NCBI GenBank assembly: GCA_046758005.1
Contig: JBHHZJ010000031.1
Coordinates: 1 to 30,604, forward strand
From: JBHHZJ01 sp046758005
Lineage (GTDB): Bacteria > Pseudomonadota > Alphaproteobacteria > Kiloniellales > J153
DNA length: 30,604 nucleotides
Direction: 5' to 3'
Under the pieces are notes generated by a model. The model made no database searches. It worked only from the letters and a program-made list of their open reading frames with translations, and was not told where the DNA came from. Position 1 is the first letter of the stretch. Every line of letters begins with the position of its first letter. A program made the translations under genes and the position numbers. Shown in pieces: positions 7,197-16,467 of the stretch.

Positions 7197-7634
7197 TTAC
7201 TCCCGCCCCCGCTGGGCGAGCGCGATGATGCGCCGGGCGAAGTGGCGGATCGCGTCCTCGACCTCGTGCTGCAGTTCCGGGTCGTCGAACAGCGGCACCT
7301 CGACGTGCAGCGTGTGGTGCCCGGCGCGGCGCCCGGCGCCGGTGTCGAGCCGGCGCGACTGGTTGGGATGGGCCACCCGGTAGGCGGCCAGGAAGGTCTC
7401 CCGCTCCTCTCGCGAAAAGTGGCAGATGCCCATGATCGCCGTTACGTGGCGCGCCGGCACGGGCACCGGATAGGCGGGGTTGGTGATCTGCGAGACGAAG
7501 CTCTTGTGCTTGCCGATCGCGTCGGCGATCTTGAGGCGCGTGCCGGACGGCCGGCGGTCGATGTACGACTGCAGGATCAGCTTGTAGGCGGCTACCAGGT
7601 CCTCCTTGCCGCGCCGCTCGGCTCTATCGGTCAT
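7197..7634 (-). CDS. Putative HTH regulator at the end of the DHA operon
   Basis: The 145-residue protein has a helix-turn-helix-like segment at residues about 30-75 (RLKIADAIGKHKSFVSQI followed by PVPARHVTAIMGICHFS), resembling XRE-type domains. Residues 105-145 are acidic then helical (PLFDDPELQHEVEDAIRHFARRI). I do not recognise a named family. The ATG at 7634 overlaps the EI gene stop (ATGACCGATAG), so it is translated with the PTS relay. It may report on or control the DHA system. It has no sugar-binding domain of the DeoR, LacI or SorC type, so it is not an obvious owner of the TTTAG operators. Confidence 0.7.
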   Translation of the reverse strand: MTDRAERRGKEDLVAAYKLILQSYIDRRPSGTRLKIADAIGKHKSFVSQITNPAYPVPVPARHVTAIMGICHFSREERETFLAAYRVAHPNQSRRLDTGAGRRAGHHTLHVEVPLFDDPELQHEVEDAIRHFARRIIALAQRGRE

Positions 7635-9255
7635 CGGCGCCATCCCCGGCACAACGGCTGCGCGCCACCGCCGCCTTGGTCCGCGCGAGCGCGGCGGGTG
7701 CGACCGAGACCGCGCGCAGGCCGGCGGCGAGCAGGCGCGCGAGACACGCCGGCTCGGCGGCCATGTCGCCGCACAGGCTGACCTCGCGCCCGGCCGCGGC
7801 GCCGTGCCGCGCGACCCGGCCGATGAGCTCCAGCACCGCCGGGTTGAGCGAATCGTGAAGGTTCGCCACGCCGGCGCCGTCGCGGCTCGTCGCGGTCACG
7901 TACTGGACCAGGTCGTTGCTGCCGATCGAGTAGAAGTCCGCGTCGAAGTCGGCGATCGTCAGCGCCGCGGCCGGCACCTCGACCATCATGCCGAGCGGCG
8001 CCAGGCGCGCCTCGACGCCTTCGGCTTCGAGTTCGGCCACGGCCTCCCGGAACAGGGCGCGCGCGCGGTCGAGTTCCGCGGGCACCGTCACCATCGGCAC
8101 CATGACCTTGAGCGGCCCGCACACCGCGGCGCGGGCGAGCGCGCGCAACTGCACGCGGAACACCTCGGGCCGCGCCAGCGACAGGCGCAGGCCGCGCAGG
8201 CCGAGAAAGGGGTTGGCCTCGCCGTCCGGAGTCAGGCCCGGGATCGGCTTGTCGCCGCCGGCATCCAGGGTGCGCACCGTCACCGGCCGGCCGCCCGCCC
8301 AGTCGAGCAGCCGCACATAGGCCCGGAGCTGCGTCTCCTCGTCGGGCAGGCCGGCCCCGCCGTAGAAGAGGAACTCGGTCCGGGTCAGGCCGATGCCGTC
8401 GCAGTGCGCGGGATCGAGGCCGGCGAGCGCCGCCGGGTCGTCCACGTTGATGCAGACCTGAACGCGCGCGCCGTCGGCGGTGAGCGCGGGCTTGGCCAGG
8501 TATTCGGCCTCCTGCGCGGCTTGCGCCCTGCGCTGCGCGAGCCGCCCGCGGTATCGTTCCAGCGTCGGCGCGGCCGGATTCTGGATCAGGCGCCCGGCCT
8601 CGGCGTCGAGGATGGCCTCGGCGCCGTCGCGCAGCGCGCCGAGATCCACGCCCAGTCCGATCACCAGCGGGATGCCGCGCGCCCGGGCGAGCATGGCCAC
8701 GTGGCCGGCCGCCCCGCCGTGCACGAGCGCGGCGCCCCGGTAGCGGGTCCAATCCGTCTCCAGGAACCGCGAGGGGGCGAGGTCATCGGCCACGTAGATG
8801 CCCTGCCCCGCCGCCGGCCCGCACTCGCCGCCGCGCAGCAGGCCGGCGACCCGGTCGCGCAGATCCTTGAGGTCGGCCGCGCGGGCCTGGAAGTACGCGT
8901 CGTCGGCGTCGAGGTACCCGACGATCTGAGCGTCGAGCGCGGCGCGCCAGGCGTCGACCGCCGCCGCGCCGGCCTCGACGGCGTCGAACGCGGGCGCGGT
9001 GAGTTCCGGGTCTTCGAGCAGGGCGATCTGGAACATGAGGATGTCGCCGCCCATCCGGTCGCTTTGCCCGGCGAGTTCGCCCAACCGCTCGCGGGCGCGG
9101 TCCAGCGCGCCCTCGAGCGCGCGCCGCTCCTGCGCGGGGGTCCCCTTCGCCGCGGCGGCGCCGTCGCGCGCGAGATGCAGGGCGATCGGCCCGCGCGCCA
9201 GGCCGGGCGAGGCGACATGGCCCGCGAAGACCCGCTCAGCGGGCCGCGTTTTCAT
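7624..9255 (-). CDS. ptsI: PTS enzyme I dedicated to the DHA kinase relay
   Basis: The 543-residue protein takes phosphate from PEP and passes it to HPr. The N-terminal domain holds the phospho-histidine His185 in GGAAGHVAMLARARGIP. The C-terminal PEP-binding barrel keeps Arg292 (TRTEFLF), Arg328 (VRTLDAGGDKP), Glu426 (MMVEVPA), Asp448 (SNDLVQY) and catalytic Cys495 (SLCGDMA). All key residues are therefore present, and the length is close to normal EI (about 570). In E. coli the EI-like part of DhaM is only an N-terminal fragment; here it is a full, separate enzyme. I chose the ATG at 9255 (MKTRPAERVFAGHVASPG), which overlaps the HPr gene end. The operon position says it serves DhaM rather than sugar uptake. 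Confidence 0.94.
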   Translation of the reverse strand: MKTRPAERVFAGHVASPGLARGPIALHLARDGAAAAKGTPAQERRALEGALDRARERLGELAGQSDRMGGDILMFQIALLEDPELTAPAFDAVEAGAAAVDAWRAALDAQIVGYLDADDAYFQARAADLKDLRDRVAGLLRGGECGPAAGQGIYVADDLAPSRFLETDWTRYRGAALVHGGAAGHVAMLARARGIPLVIGLGVDLGALRDGAEAILDAEAGRLIQNPAAPTLERYRGRLAQRRAQAAQEAEYLAKPALTADGARVQVCINVDDPAALAGLDPAHCDGIGLTRTEFLFYGGAGLPDEETQLRAYVRLLDWAGGRPVTVRTLDAGGDKPIPGLTPDGEANPFLGLRGLRLSLARPEVFRVQLRALARAAVCGPLKVMVPMVTVPAELDRARALFREAVAELEAEGVEARLAPLGMMVEVPAAALTIADFDADFYSIGSNDLVQYVTATSRDGAGVANLHDSLNPAVLELIGRVARHGAAAGREVSLCGDMAAEPACLARLLAAGLRAVSVAPAALARTKAAVARSRCAGDGADDR

Positions 9256-9553
9256 CGAAGTTCCGCTCCACCAGCGCAACGAGCGCCTCCACCGCCCGCG
9301 CCGCGTCCGCGCCCTCGGCCCGGAACAGCAGAGTTTGCCCGACCTTCACCTTCGTGGCCATGACGCGCACGATGCTCTTGGCGTCGACCCAGTCGCCGTC
9401 GTCGAGGACGCGCAGGCGGATCGCCGAATCGAACGTCCTGGCGAGCTGGGTCAGGCGCACCGAGGGCCGGGCGTGCAGCCCGATCGGATGGCTGACGACG
9501 ATCCGTCCCTCGACCATGCCCGCGGCCGGAATCCGCCGGGGTTCCGAGGTCAT
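9236..9553 (-). CDS. ptsH: HPr phosphocarrier of the DHA kinase relay
   Basis: The 105-residue protein carries phosphate from EI to DhaM. The active-site motif HPIGLHARPSVRL places the phospho-histidine at His27. KSIVRVMATKV stands where other HPr proteins have the regulatory serine (Ser46-like), here the Ser of AKSIV. It has about 15 extra residues before the usual HPr start. The ATG at 9553 overlaps the dhaM stop (ATGA), and its own end overlaps the EI start by 20 bases. This tight linkage argues for a private phosphocarrier rather than general PTS control. Confidence 0.94.
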   Translation of the reverse strand: MTSEPRRIPAAGMVEGRIVVSHPIGLHARPSVRLTQLARTFDSAIRLRVLDDGDWVDAKSIVRVMATKVKVGQTLLFRAEGADAARAVEALVALVERNFDENAAR

Positions 9554-9939
9554 GGCGAAAGCTCCTCGGCGGTCGCGCGCACCTGTTCGAGCGAGGCGCC
9601 GCCGGCGGCCTCGACCGAGGCCATGACCGCGCCCTCGACGATCGGCGCGTTGCAGATGACGATGCGCCCGCGCCGGTCCTCGGTCAGCAGCTCGATCGCC
9701 ATTTCGCTGTTGGTCTCCGCCCCGCCGAGGTCGACCAGCAGGACCACGCCCGCCGGGCCGTAGACCCGCTCGATGGCCGACTTGATCGCGGCCACGTCGG
9801 TGCCCAGGCCGCCGTCGGCGTTGCCGCCGCACCAGGCGAGCGGCACCTCCTCGCCGACCATCTGCCGCACCATGTCGGCGGTGCCGCGCGCCACGTCCGG
9901 TGAATGCGAGACGATCACAATGCCGACGCGTGCGCTCAT
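9550..9939 (-). CDS. dhaM: DhaM, EIIA-type phosphotransfer subunit of DHA kinase
   Basis: The 129-residue mannose-type EIIA domain accepts phosphate from HPr on His12 (IVIVSHSPDVARG) and uses it to convert ADP bound to DhaL back to ATP. VVLLVDLGGAETNSEMA and CNAPIVEGAVMASVEAAGG are typical of DhaM. In E. coli, DhaM also contains HPr and EI-like domains in one chain; here only the EIIA part is present and the others are the next two genes. The ATG at 9939 overlaps the dhaL stop in ATGA. Confidence 0.94.
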   Translation of the reverse strand: MSARVGIVIVSHSPDVARGTADMVRQMVGEEVPLAWCGGNADGGLGTDVAAIKSAIERVYGPAGVVLLVDLGGAETNSEMAIELLTEDRRGRIVICNAPIVEGAVMASVEAAGGASLEQVRATAEELSP

Positions 9940-10589
9940 GCCCGCCTCGCCTCGCCAGTCGGCAGCGCCGCGGCGGCCACGTCGCACACGCTGTGCACCA
10001 GCAGCTGGCTCGACCGCGCGCCCGGATCGATGTGGCCGATGGACCGCTCGCCCAGGTACGAGGCCCGGCCCTTGGTCGCCCTCATGTCCCGGGTCGACTC
10101 GACGCCGCGCTCGGCAGCCTCGCGCACGCGGGCGAGCAGCGCCGCCGGCGCGGCCCCCTCCCGCGCCCCCGCGCGCAGCGCCTCCGCGACCGGGACCAGG
10201 ACCTCCAGCATGGTCTTCTCCCCGGCGTCCGACCTGCCGCGCCGCTTGACCGCGGCGACGCCCTCGGCGAACGCGGCCGCGATGTCCTTGGGGTCCTCGA
10301 GCGGGTTCGGGATCGCCTTGCCCATGGCCATAAAGAAGCTGCCGTAGAGCGGGCCGGACGCGCCGCCGACCTTCATGACCAGGGTCATGCCGATCTTTTG
10401 CAGGGCGCCCGGCAGCGGCAGCCCGGCCAATTCGTCACGGATCTCGTGCACGGCGCCGAAGCCGCGCTTCATGTTGATGCCGTGATCGCCGTCGCCGATC
10501 GCCCGATCCAGGCTGGTCAGGTGGTCGGCGTCGGCGTCGATGGCCGCCGCCGCCGCGTCGATCAGGCGAGCCAACACCTCAGGAGCCAT
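9936..10589 (-). CDS. dhaL: Dihydroxyacetone kinase, nucleotide-binding subunit DhaL
   Basis: The 217-residue subunit holds ADP/ATP with magnesium and transfers phosphate to DHA on DhaK. The metal-binding motif IGDGDHGINM gives Asp33, Asp35 and His36. KVGGASGPLYGSFFMAM is the nucleotide-binding glycine loop, and RSDAGEKTMLEVL is the second conserved segment. Length is normal. The ATG at 10589 lies inside the end of the upstream ATPase gene (11-base overlap), which places DHA kinase in the same transcript as the importer. Its stop overlaps dhaM. Confidence 0.96.
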   Translation of the reverse strand: MAPEVLARLIDAAAAAIDADADHLTSLDRAIGDGDHGINMKRGFGAVHEIRDELAGLPLPGALQKIGMTLVMKVGGASGPLYGSFFMAMGKAIPNPLEDPKDIAAAFAEGVAAVKRRGRSDAGEKTMLEVLVPVAEALRAGAREGAAPAALLARVREAAERGVESTRDMRATKGRASYLGERSIGHIDPGARSSQLLVHSVCDVAAAALPTGEARRA

Positions 10590-11632
10590 AGGCCTTCTCC
10601 ACATCGGCTCGCGCGGCCGGGCGCCGCTGCGCGGGAATGCGTCGGCCGTCCGCGTCGAAGAACAGGGCCGCGCCGGACGGCGTCGAAACGGTCACGTCCT
10701 GGCCCGGCCGATAGCTTTCCCCGGGAGCGGCGAGGGCGTGCACCTCCTGTCCGCCCGTTTCCAGGAGCACGACGGTCTCGGCGCCCAGGTGCTCCACCGC
10801 GCGCACCCGTGCGCCGACCCCGCCCCTGCCCAGAACGATGTCCTCCGGGCGAACGCCCAGCGTCGCGGCATCCGGCGGTCCATCCGAAACGCCGAGCGCG
10901 CCGGGCGGAAGCAGGTTGATCCGCGGCGAGCCGAGGCGCCTGGCCACGTAGGCGGAGTTCGGCTGGGCGTAGACCTCGCGCGGCGTGCCGACCTGCACGA
11001 GGCGGCCCTCGGACAGCACGCCGATGCGGTCGGCGAGCGTCATGGCCTCCAGCTGGTCGTGGGTCACGTAGAGGACGGTCGCGCCGAGATCGACCTGGAT
11101 GCGCTTCAGCTCGACGCGCAGGTCCTCGCGAAGCTTGGCGTCGAGCGAGGACAGCGGCTCGTCCATCAGGAACGCGGCGGGACTGCGCACGAGCGCCCGG
11201 CCGATGGCCACGCGCTGCATCTCGCCGCCGGACAGCTGGGTCGCGCGGTTGCCGAGCTTGCTCTCGATCCGGAGCAGGCGGGCCACCTCCTTGACCTTGG
11301 CTTCTATGCGCGCCTCGTCCGAGCGCCGCCGAGGCGAGCGCAGCGGGAACGCCATGTTGTCGAACACGGAGTAGTGCGGATACAGCGAGTATTGCTGGAA
11401 CACGAAGGCCACGTCCCGCTCGGGCGGGGCGGCGCGCGTCACGTCGGCCCCGGCGATGCGGATCGCGCCCGCCTCCGGCACCTCGAGCCCGGCGGCCAGG
11501 CGCAGCGTCGTGGTCTTGCCCGCCCCCGTGGGCCCGAGCAGAACCAGGAACTCCCCGTCCGCCACGCGCAGCGACAGGTCGCTGACGGCGACGATGTTGC
11601 CGAAGCGCTTGGTGACGTTCTCGAAGACGAGC

Positions 11633-11646
<14 letters not shown>
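10579..11646 (-). CDS. ABC importer ATPase (MalK/UgpC/GlpT-like), second copy
   Basis: The 355-residue ATPase energises solute uptake at the inner face of the membrane. Walker A is GPTGAGKTTT (residues 39-48), the Q-loop is FQQYSLYPH, the signature is LSGGEMQ (138-144), followed by Walker B FLMDEP and the switch His in VTHD. Residues from about 235 form the C-terminal TOBE-type regulatory domain (GVRPEDI). It overlaps the preceding ATPase gene by 14 bases and the following dhaL by 11. Two different ATPases in one operon resemble the rhizobial glycerol importer GlpSTPQV, so a heterodimer is likely. Confidence 0.93.
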
Positions 11647-12730
<1,084 letters not shown>

Positions 12731-12741
12731 GGCCCGTCCGA

Positions 12742-12954
12742 TCACTCCTCCGGGAAGTGGCTGACGATCACGAAGCCGATCGTGCCGGCGATGATGACCG
12801 CGAACGACTCGCCGTAGAGCCACAGCGAGAACGGCTGCATGAGCATGAACACGCCGGCGCCGATCAGCACGGTGGCCGCGTTCTCCCACGGCCCGCGCCG
12901 GAACAAGCGACGCAGCCGGGCGCGCGCGCGCTCGGTCTGGCTCGCCTGGCTCAT
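12742..12954 (-). CDS. 70-residue two-segment membrane protein in ABC operon
   Basis: The protein begins with a basic cytoplasmic stretch (RARARLRRLFRRGPWENA), followed by hydrophobic segments at about 26-45 and 49-65, and ends SHFPEE. The ATG at 12954 overlaps the second permease's stop in ATGA, and the ATPase gene follows after 11 bases, so translation is coupled to both. Its place matches that of GlpU in the rhizobial glycerol operon, but the sequence does not look like the GlpU (DUF2160) family. It may be an accessory of the importer; the function is unknown. Confidence 0.8.
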   Translation of the reverse strand: MSQASQTERARARLRRLFRRGPWENAATVLIGAGVFMLMQPFSLWLYGESFAVIIAGTIGFVIVSHFPEE

Positions 12955-13907
12955 TTGCGCACCGCCCCGAAGGTGATCCCCCGCAGCAGGTGCTTGCGGA
13001 GGAGGATGGTGAAGAAGACGATGGGCAGCAGGAACAGCGTGGTCCCGGCCCCGACCGCCGGCCAATCGAGGCCGCCCTCGCCGATGATGATCGGGATGAA
13101 CGGCGGCGCGGTCTGGGCCTCGCCGCTGGTCAGGAGCAGGGCGAAGGCGTACTCGTTCCAGGCGAAGATCAGGCAGAAGATCGCGGTCGCCGCGATCCCG
13201 GTCCTGGCCTGGGGCAGCACCACCTTCCAGAACGCGTGAACGCGGCTGTAGCCGTCGATCATGGCGGCTTCCTCGTACTCGCGCGGGATCTCGTCGATGA
13301 AGCCCTTGAGCAGCCACACGGACAGGCTGAGGTTGACCGCCGTGTAGAGCAGGATCATCCCGATATGCGTATCGTTGAGGCCCAGCGCCCGGTACATGAG
13401 ATAGATCGGTATCGCGATGGCGATCGGCGGCATCATCCTGGTCGAGAGGATGAAGAACATCAGATCGTCCTTGAGCGGCACTTTGAATCGGGAGAACGCG
13501 TAGGCGGCGAGCGTGCCGAGAAACACCGCGAGAAAGGTCGAGCCGAAGCCGATGATCAGCGAGTTCTGCAGCCGCCCGGCGAAACGCGACGGGCCGGTGA
13601 TGACCATGTTGCGCTTGCGCACCAGCCTCTCGTACCAGGCCTTCGGCGGCGGCAGGCTCGCTACGTACTGCGGCGTCTGGCGCGAACGGTTGGTGAACAG
13701 GTTGACGTAGCCCTCGAGCGAGGGACTGAACAACACCTTGGGCGGGTAGGCGATCGCGTCCGACGGCGTCTTGAAGCCGGTGAGGAAGATCCAGACCATC
13801 GGGATCAGCGCCACCACGGCATAGGTGATGACCAAGAGCGCCGCCAGCCGCCGGCTGAACGTCGAGGGCTCCACCACGGAGCGCGCGTCGTCGGCCGCCG
13901 CCTTCAT
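12951..13907 (-). CDS. ABC importer permease (MalG/UgpE-like)
   Basis: The 318-residue inner-membrane permease has about six hydrophobic segments. The EAA loop that docks the ATPase is EYEEAAMIDGYSRVHAFWKVVLP at about 210-232. The large periplasmic insertion after the first segment (about residues 45-105) is longer than in many MalG-type proteins. The ATG at 13907 overlaps the other permease's stop in ATGA. An apparent longer reading frame to 14282 is noise from the neighbouring permease gene. Confidence 0.94.
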   Translation of the reverse strand: MKAAADDARSVVEPSTFSRRLAALLVITYAVVALIPMVWIFLTGFKTPSDAIAYPPKVLFSPSLEGYVNLFTNRSRQTPQYVASLPPPKAWYERLVRKRNMVITGPSRFAGRLQNSLIIGFGSTFLAVFLGTLAAYAFSRFKVPLKDDLMFFILSTRMMPPIAIAIPIYLMYRALGLNDTHIGMILLYTAVNLSLSVWLLKGFIDEIPREYEEAAMIDGYSRVHAFWKVVLPQARTGIAATAIFCLIFAWNEYAFALLLTSGEAQTAPPFIPIIIGEGGLDWPAVGAGTTLFLLPIVFFTILLRKHLLRGITFGAVRK

Positions 13908-14857
13908 CGCTGTTTCACCTTGTTGAGAAACTTCACGTAGATGTTCGCCGCGCCGAACACGGTGACGAACAGGATCACCGCGAAGGCCGAACTGTAGCCC
14001 GTTCGCCACTTCTCGAAGGCCGCGCGTTTCAGGTTGATCGAGGCCAGCTCCGTGGTCGAGCCGGGCCCGCCGGAGGTCAGCTCGGCCACCATGTCGAACA
14101 TCTTGAAGTTCTCGATGGCCCGGAACAGCACGGCCAGCATCAGGAACGGCAGGACCATGGGCAGCGTGATGCTCCAGAACTGGCGCAGCTTCGAGGCCCG
14201 GTCCACCTCGGCGGCCTCGTAGAGGTAGTCTGGAATGGACCGCAGCCCGGCCAGGCAGATCAGCATCACGAAGGGCGTCCACATCCAGGTGTCGACCAGC
14301 ACGATCGCCCAGGGCGCCAGGTCGACATCGCCGATCATGGTGAAGTCGCCGGCGTCGATGAAGAAATTGACGAGGGAATTGAAGATGCCGGCCTGCGGCT
14401 GGAAGATGTAGGTCCAGAACACGCCGACCACGGCCGGCGAAAGCATCATCGGCAGCACGATCAGCGTGGTCCAGATGCCATGGCCCTTGAACTGGCGGTT
14501 GATCAGGAGCGCCAGCCCCAGGCCCAGGACCACCTGGAAGAACATCGACCAGCCGACGAAATGGGCCGTGACCTGCAGGTAGCCCCAGACGTCCTCGCTA
14601 TCGAGCAGGCGCTCGTAGTTGCGCGTGCCGACCCATTTGATCGCCCGTCCGGGCCGGTTGGCCTTGAAATTGGTGAAGCTGAGATAGACCGTCCAGAGCA
14701 GCGGGAAGATGTTGATCGCGAGCAGCAGCGCCATCGTGGGCCCGATGAACGTCCACGCGATGGCGCGGTCGGACACTGCGCCCATGCGCCGGGCGAGGCC
14801 GTTCGAGACGAGAAACGGCGTCCGCTTGGTGACGGTGGGTTCCGTGGTCTCGGTCAT
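13904..14857 (-). CDS. ABC importer permease (MalF/UgpA-like)
   Basis: The 317-residue permease starts cytoplasmic and has about six membrane segments (first WTFIGPTMALLLAINIFPLLW). Its EAA loop, YLYEAAEVDRASKLRQFWSI, lies at about residues 212-231. It pairs with the next permease to form the channel. It lies 98 bases after the solute-binding protein gene, across a strong hairpin (14900-14929) that may lower its expression relative to that gene. Confidence 0.94.
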   Translation of the reverse strand: MTETTEPTVTKRTPFLVSNGLARRMGAVSDRAIAWTFIGPTMALLLAINIFPLLWTVYLSFTNFKANRPGRAIKWVGTRNYERLLDSEDVWGYLQVTAHFVGWSMFFQVVLGLGLALLINRQFKGHGIWTTLIVLPMMLSPAVVGVFWTYIFQPQAGIFNSLVNFFIDAGDFTMIGDVDLAPWAIVLVDTWMWTPFVMLICLAGLRSIPDYLYEAAEVDRASKLRQFWSITLPMVLPFLMLAVLFRAIENFKMFDMVAELTSGGPGSTTELASINLKRAAFEKWRTGYSSAFAVILFVTVFGAANIYVKFLNKVKQR

Positions 14858-14899
14858 CGCGCGCGGCCCCGCCGATCGATCCCGCCGTCACGGCGCCGT

Positions 14900-14929
14900 C
14901 CGCCGGCCGGACCGTGGCCCGGCCGGCGG
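14900..14929 (-). promoter_or_regulatory. Intercistronic hairpin after the solute-binding protein gene
   Basis: CCGCCGGCCGG and CCGGCCGGCGG form a perfect 11-base-pair stem with an 8-base loop, between the binding-protein stop (14956) and the first permease start (14857). There is no T run. Such hairpins typically stabilise the upstream message or cause partial termination, giving more binding protein than permease. A similar hairpin follows the TRAP binding protein. Confidence 0.75.
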
Positions 14930-14955
14930 GATGAAGCGCCGCATCAGGCGTCCGG

Positions 14956-16278
14956 CTAGAGCTTGCCCTCGTCCTCGAAGATCTCCGTCCAGTCCACGAT
15001 CAGCTTGTCGAGGGCCTCCTGCGCCGTGCCCTTGTCGGCCACGACGAAATCATGGACCCGCTTTTGCATGGTGAGCAGCAGTTCCGCGTAGGCGGGCTCC
15101 TGCCAGAAGTCCTTCACGCCGCTCATGGCCTTCAGAAAGTCCGCGGCGAACGGCGCGGTGTTCGGGAAGTTCGGGTCTTCCAGAACCGCCTTGTGGCACG
15201 AGTAGCCGCCGAGCGACCACCATTTCTTCTGCACGTCCGGCTGGGCGAACCACTTGATGTACTCGAGCGCCATGTCCTTCTTGTCGGAGTACGAAACGAC
15301 CGAGATGCCTTGGCCGCCGAGGGTCGAGGCCTCGACCTTCTGGCCCGGATTGACGAAGAAGCCGGACCTGTCGCCGCCGACATCCTCATCCTTGAGAATT
15401 CCGGGCATGAAGGCGAACCAGTTCATCTGCATCGCCACCTGCCCGGACTTGTAGGCGTCCAGGTTGGCGACCATGTAGGCGTCCGAATGGCCGGGAGGCG
15501 TGCAGCACTTGTACATCTGTTTGTAGAACTCGAGCGCCTCGGCCGCTTCCGGCGAATTGACGAAGCCCTCCATGTGATAAGGATTTTTGGGATCGTCGTA
15601 GCGGAAGCCCCAGGCGTACATCGCCGAGGTCACGCCCATTGTGATCCCTTCAGAACCGCGCTCGGTGTAGATCGCGACGCCGTAACGCTTCTTGCCGTCG
15701 ATCTCGCGGCCCTGGAAGAACTTCGCGACGTCCATGAGCTGGTTCCAGTTCTTGGGCACGCCAAGCTCGTAGCCGTGTTTCGCCTTGAACTCCTGCCTGA
15801 GCTCGGGCCGGGAGAACCAGTCCTTGCGGTAGATCCAGCCGAGCGCGTCGCCCATGGCGGGCAGCGCCCAGTAGTTCGGCGATCCCTTCGGCCAAGTCGA
15901 GTAAGCATACACGGTGGCCGGGAGGAAGTCGTTGATGTCGATGCCTTCCTTCTCGAAAAAATCATTCAGCTTGACGTAGTGGCCCTCGCTCGCCGCCGTA
16001 CCGAGCCACTGGCTGTCGCCGATCATGAGATCGCAAAGCTTGCCCCGCGAGTTCAGCTCGTTGAGAAAGCGGTCGGCGAAGTTGGTCCAGGGAACGAACT
16101 CGAAGCTCATCTTGATCCCCGACTGGGCCGTGAAGTCCTTCGACAGTTCCCTGAGCGCGTTGGCGGGATCCCACGCCGCCCAGCACAGCGTCAATTCCTT
16201 CTCCTGCGCCTGAGCGGGCTGCAGCGCTCCCGCGGCGACAAGCGCCCCCGCTGCGAGCAACGACTTCATCTTGTGCAT
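14956..16278 (-). CDS. Periplasmic solute-binding protein, family 1 (sugar/polyol type)
   Basis: The 440-residue protein captures the solute for the ABC importer. Residues 1-24 are a signal peptide (MHKMKSLLAAGALVAAGALQ, then PAQAQ). The rest shows the family-1 pattern: DLMIGDSQWLG, WALPAMGDALGWIYRKDW and YIKWFAQPDVQKKWW. Many aromatic residues suit a carbohydrate or polyol site. It is shorter than GlpV (about 570 residues), so although the operon recalls the glycerol system, the solute may differ. GGAGGAGGG precedes the ATG at 16278. Co-transcription with DhaL and DhaM implies a solute that yields DHA, such as DHA itself; this is inference. Confidence 0.92.
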   Translation of the reverse strand: MHKMKSLLAAGALVAAGALQPAQAQEKELTLCWAAWDPANALRELSKDFTAQSGIKMSFEFVPWTNFADRFLNELNSRGKLCDLMIGDSQWLGTAASEGHYVKLNDFFEKEGIDINDFLPATVYAYSTWPKGSPNYWALPAMGDALGWIYRKDWFSRPELRQEFKAKHGYELGVPKNWNQLMDVAKFFQGREIDGKKRYGVAIYTERGSEGITMGVTSAMYAWGFRYDDPKNPYHMEGFVNSPEAAEALEFYKQMYKCCTPPGHSDAYMVANLDAYKSGQVAMQMNWFAFMPGILKDEDVGGDRSGFFVNPGQKVEASTLGGQGISVVSYSDKKDMALEYIKWFAQPDVQKKWWSLGGYSCHKAVLEDPNFPNTAPFAADFLKAMSGVKDFWQEPAYAELLLTMQKRVHDFVVADKGTAQEALDKLIVDWTEIFEDEGKL

Positions 16279-16410
16279 GAAACCCTCCTCCCTTGATCGA
16301 CCCGCGGCGGGGTCTGTTGGCCTGGACGCCGGCTCGAAACCGGTCTTGTTCCGTTCGCGCGTGCCAGCCCGGGCGGCCGGACTTCCCGGCCGGCGGACCG
16401 CGCCGCGCCA

Positions 16411-16427
16411 ACGACCGTTTCGGTCGT
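16411..16427. other. Short perfect hairpin next to the TTTAG operator
   Basis: ACGACCG and CGGTCGT enclose TTT. The hairpin lies downstream of the M20 hydrolase stop (16468) and upstream of the solute-binding protein gene. It could be a weak terminator for the former or an operator element for the latter; no T tract follows. Confidence 0.45.
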
Positions 16428-16429
16428 CA

Positions 16430-16462
16430 GTTTAGTAAATGAAGTGTTGAACTAAACTAAAC
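16430..16462 (-). promoter_or_regulatory. TTTAG-type operator upstream of ABC/DHA operon
   Basis: Read on the minus strand, GTTTAGTTTAGTT (from 16462) is followed by an inverted ACTAAAC (to 16430), giving GTTTAGT half-sites in both orientations. The word GTTTAGTTTAG is identical to that upstream of dhaK. It stands 152-184 bases before the binding-protein start. A common regulator is inferred; its gene is not visible here. Confidence 0.65.
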
Positions 16463-16467
16463 TTCTG

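Noticed and set aside
12742..12954. Calling the small membrane protein GlpU (DUF2160)
   Set aside because: Position matches, but the residues do not resemble that family; homology cannot be claimed.
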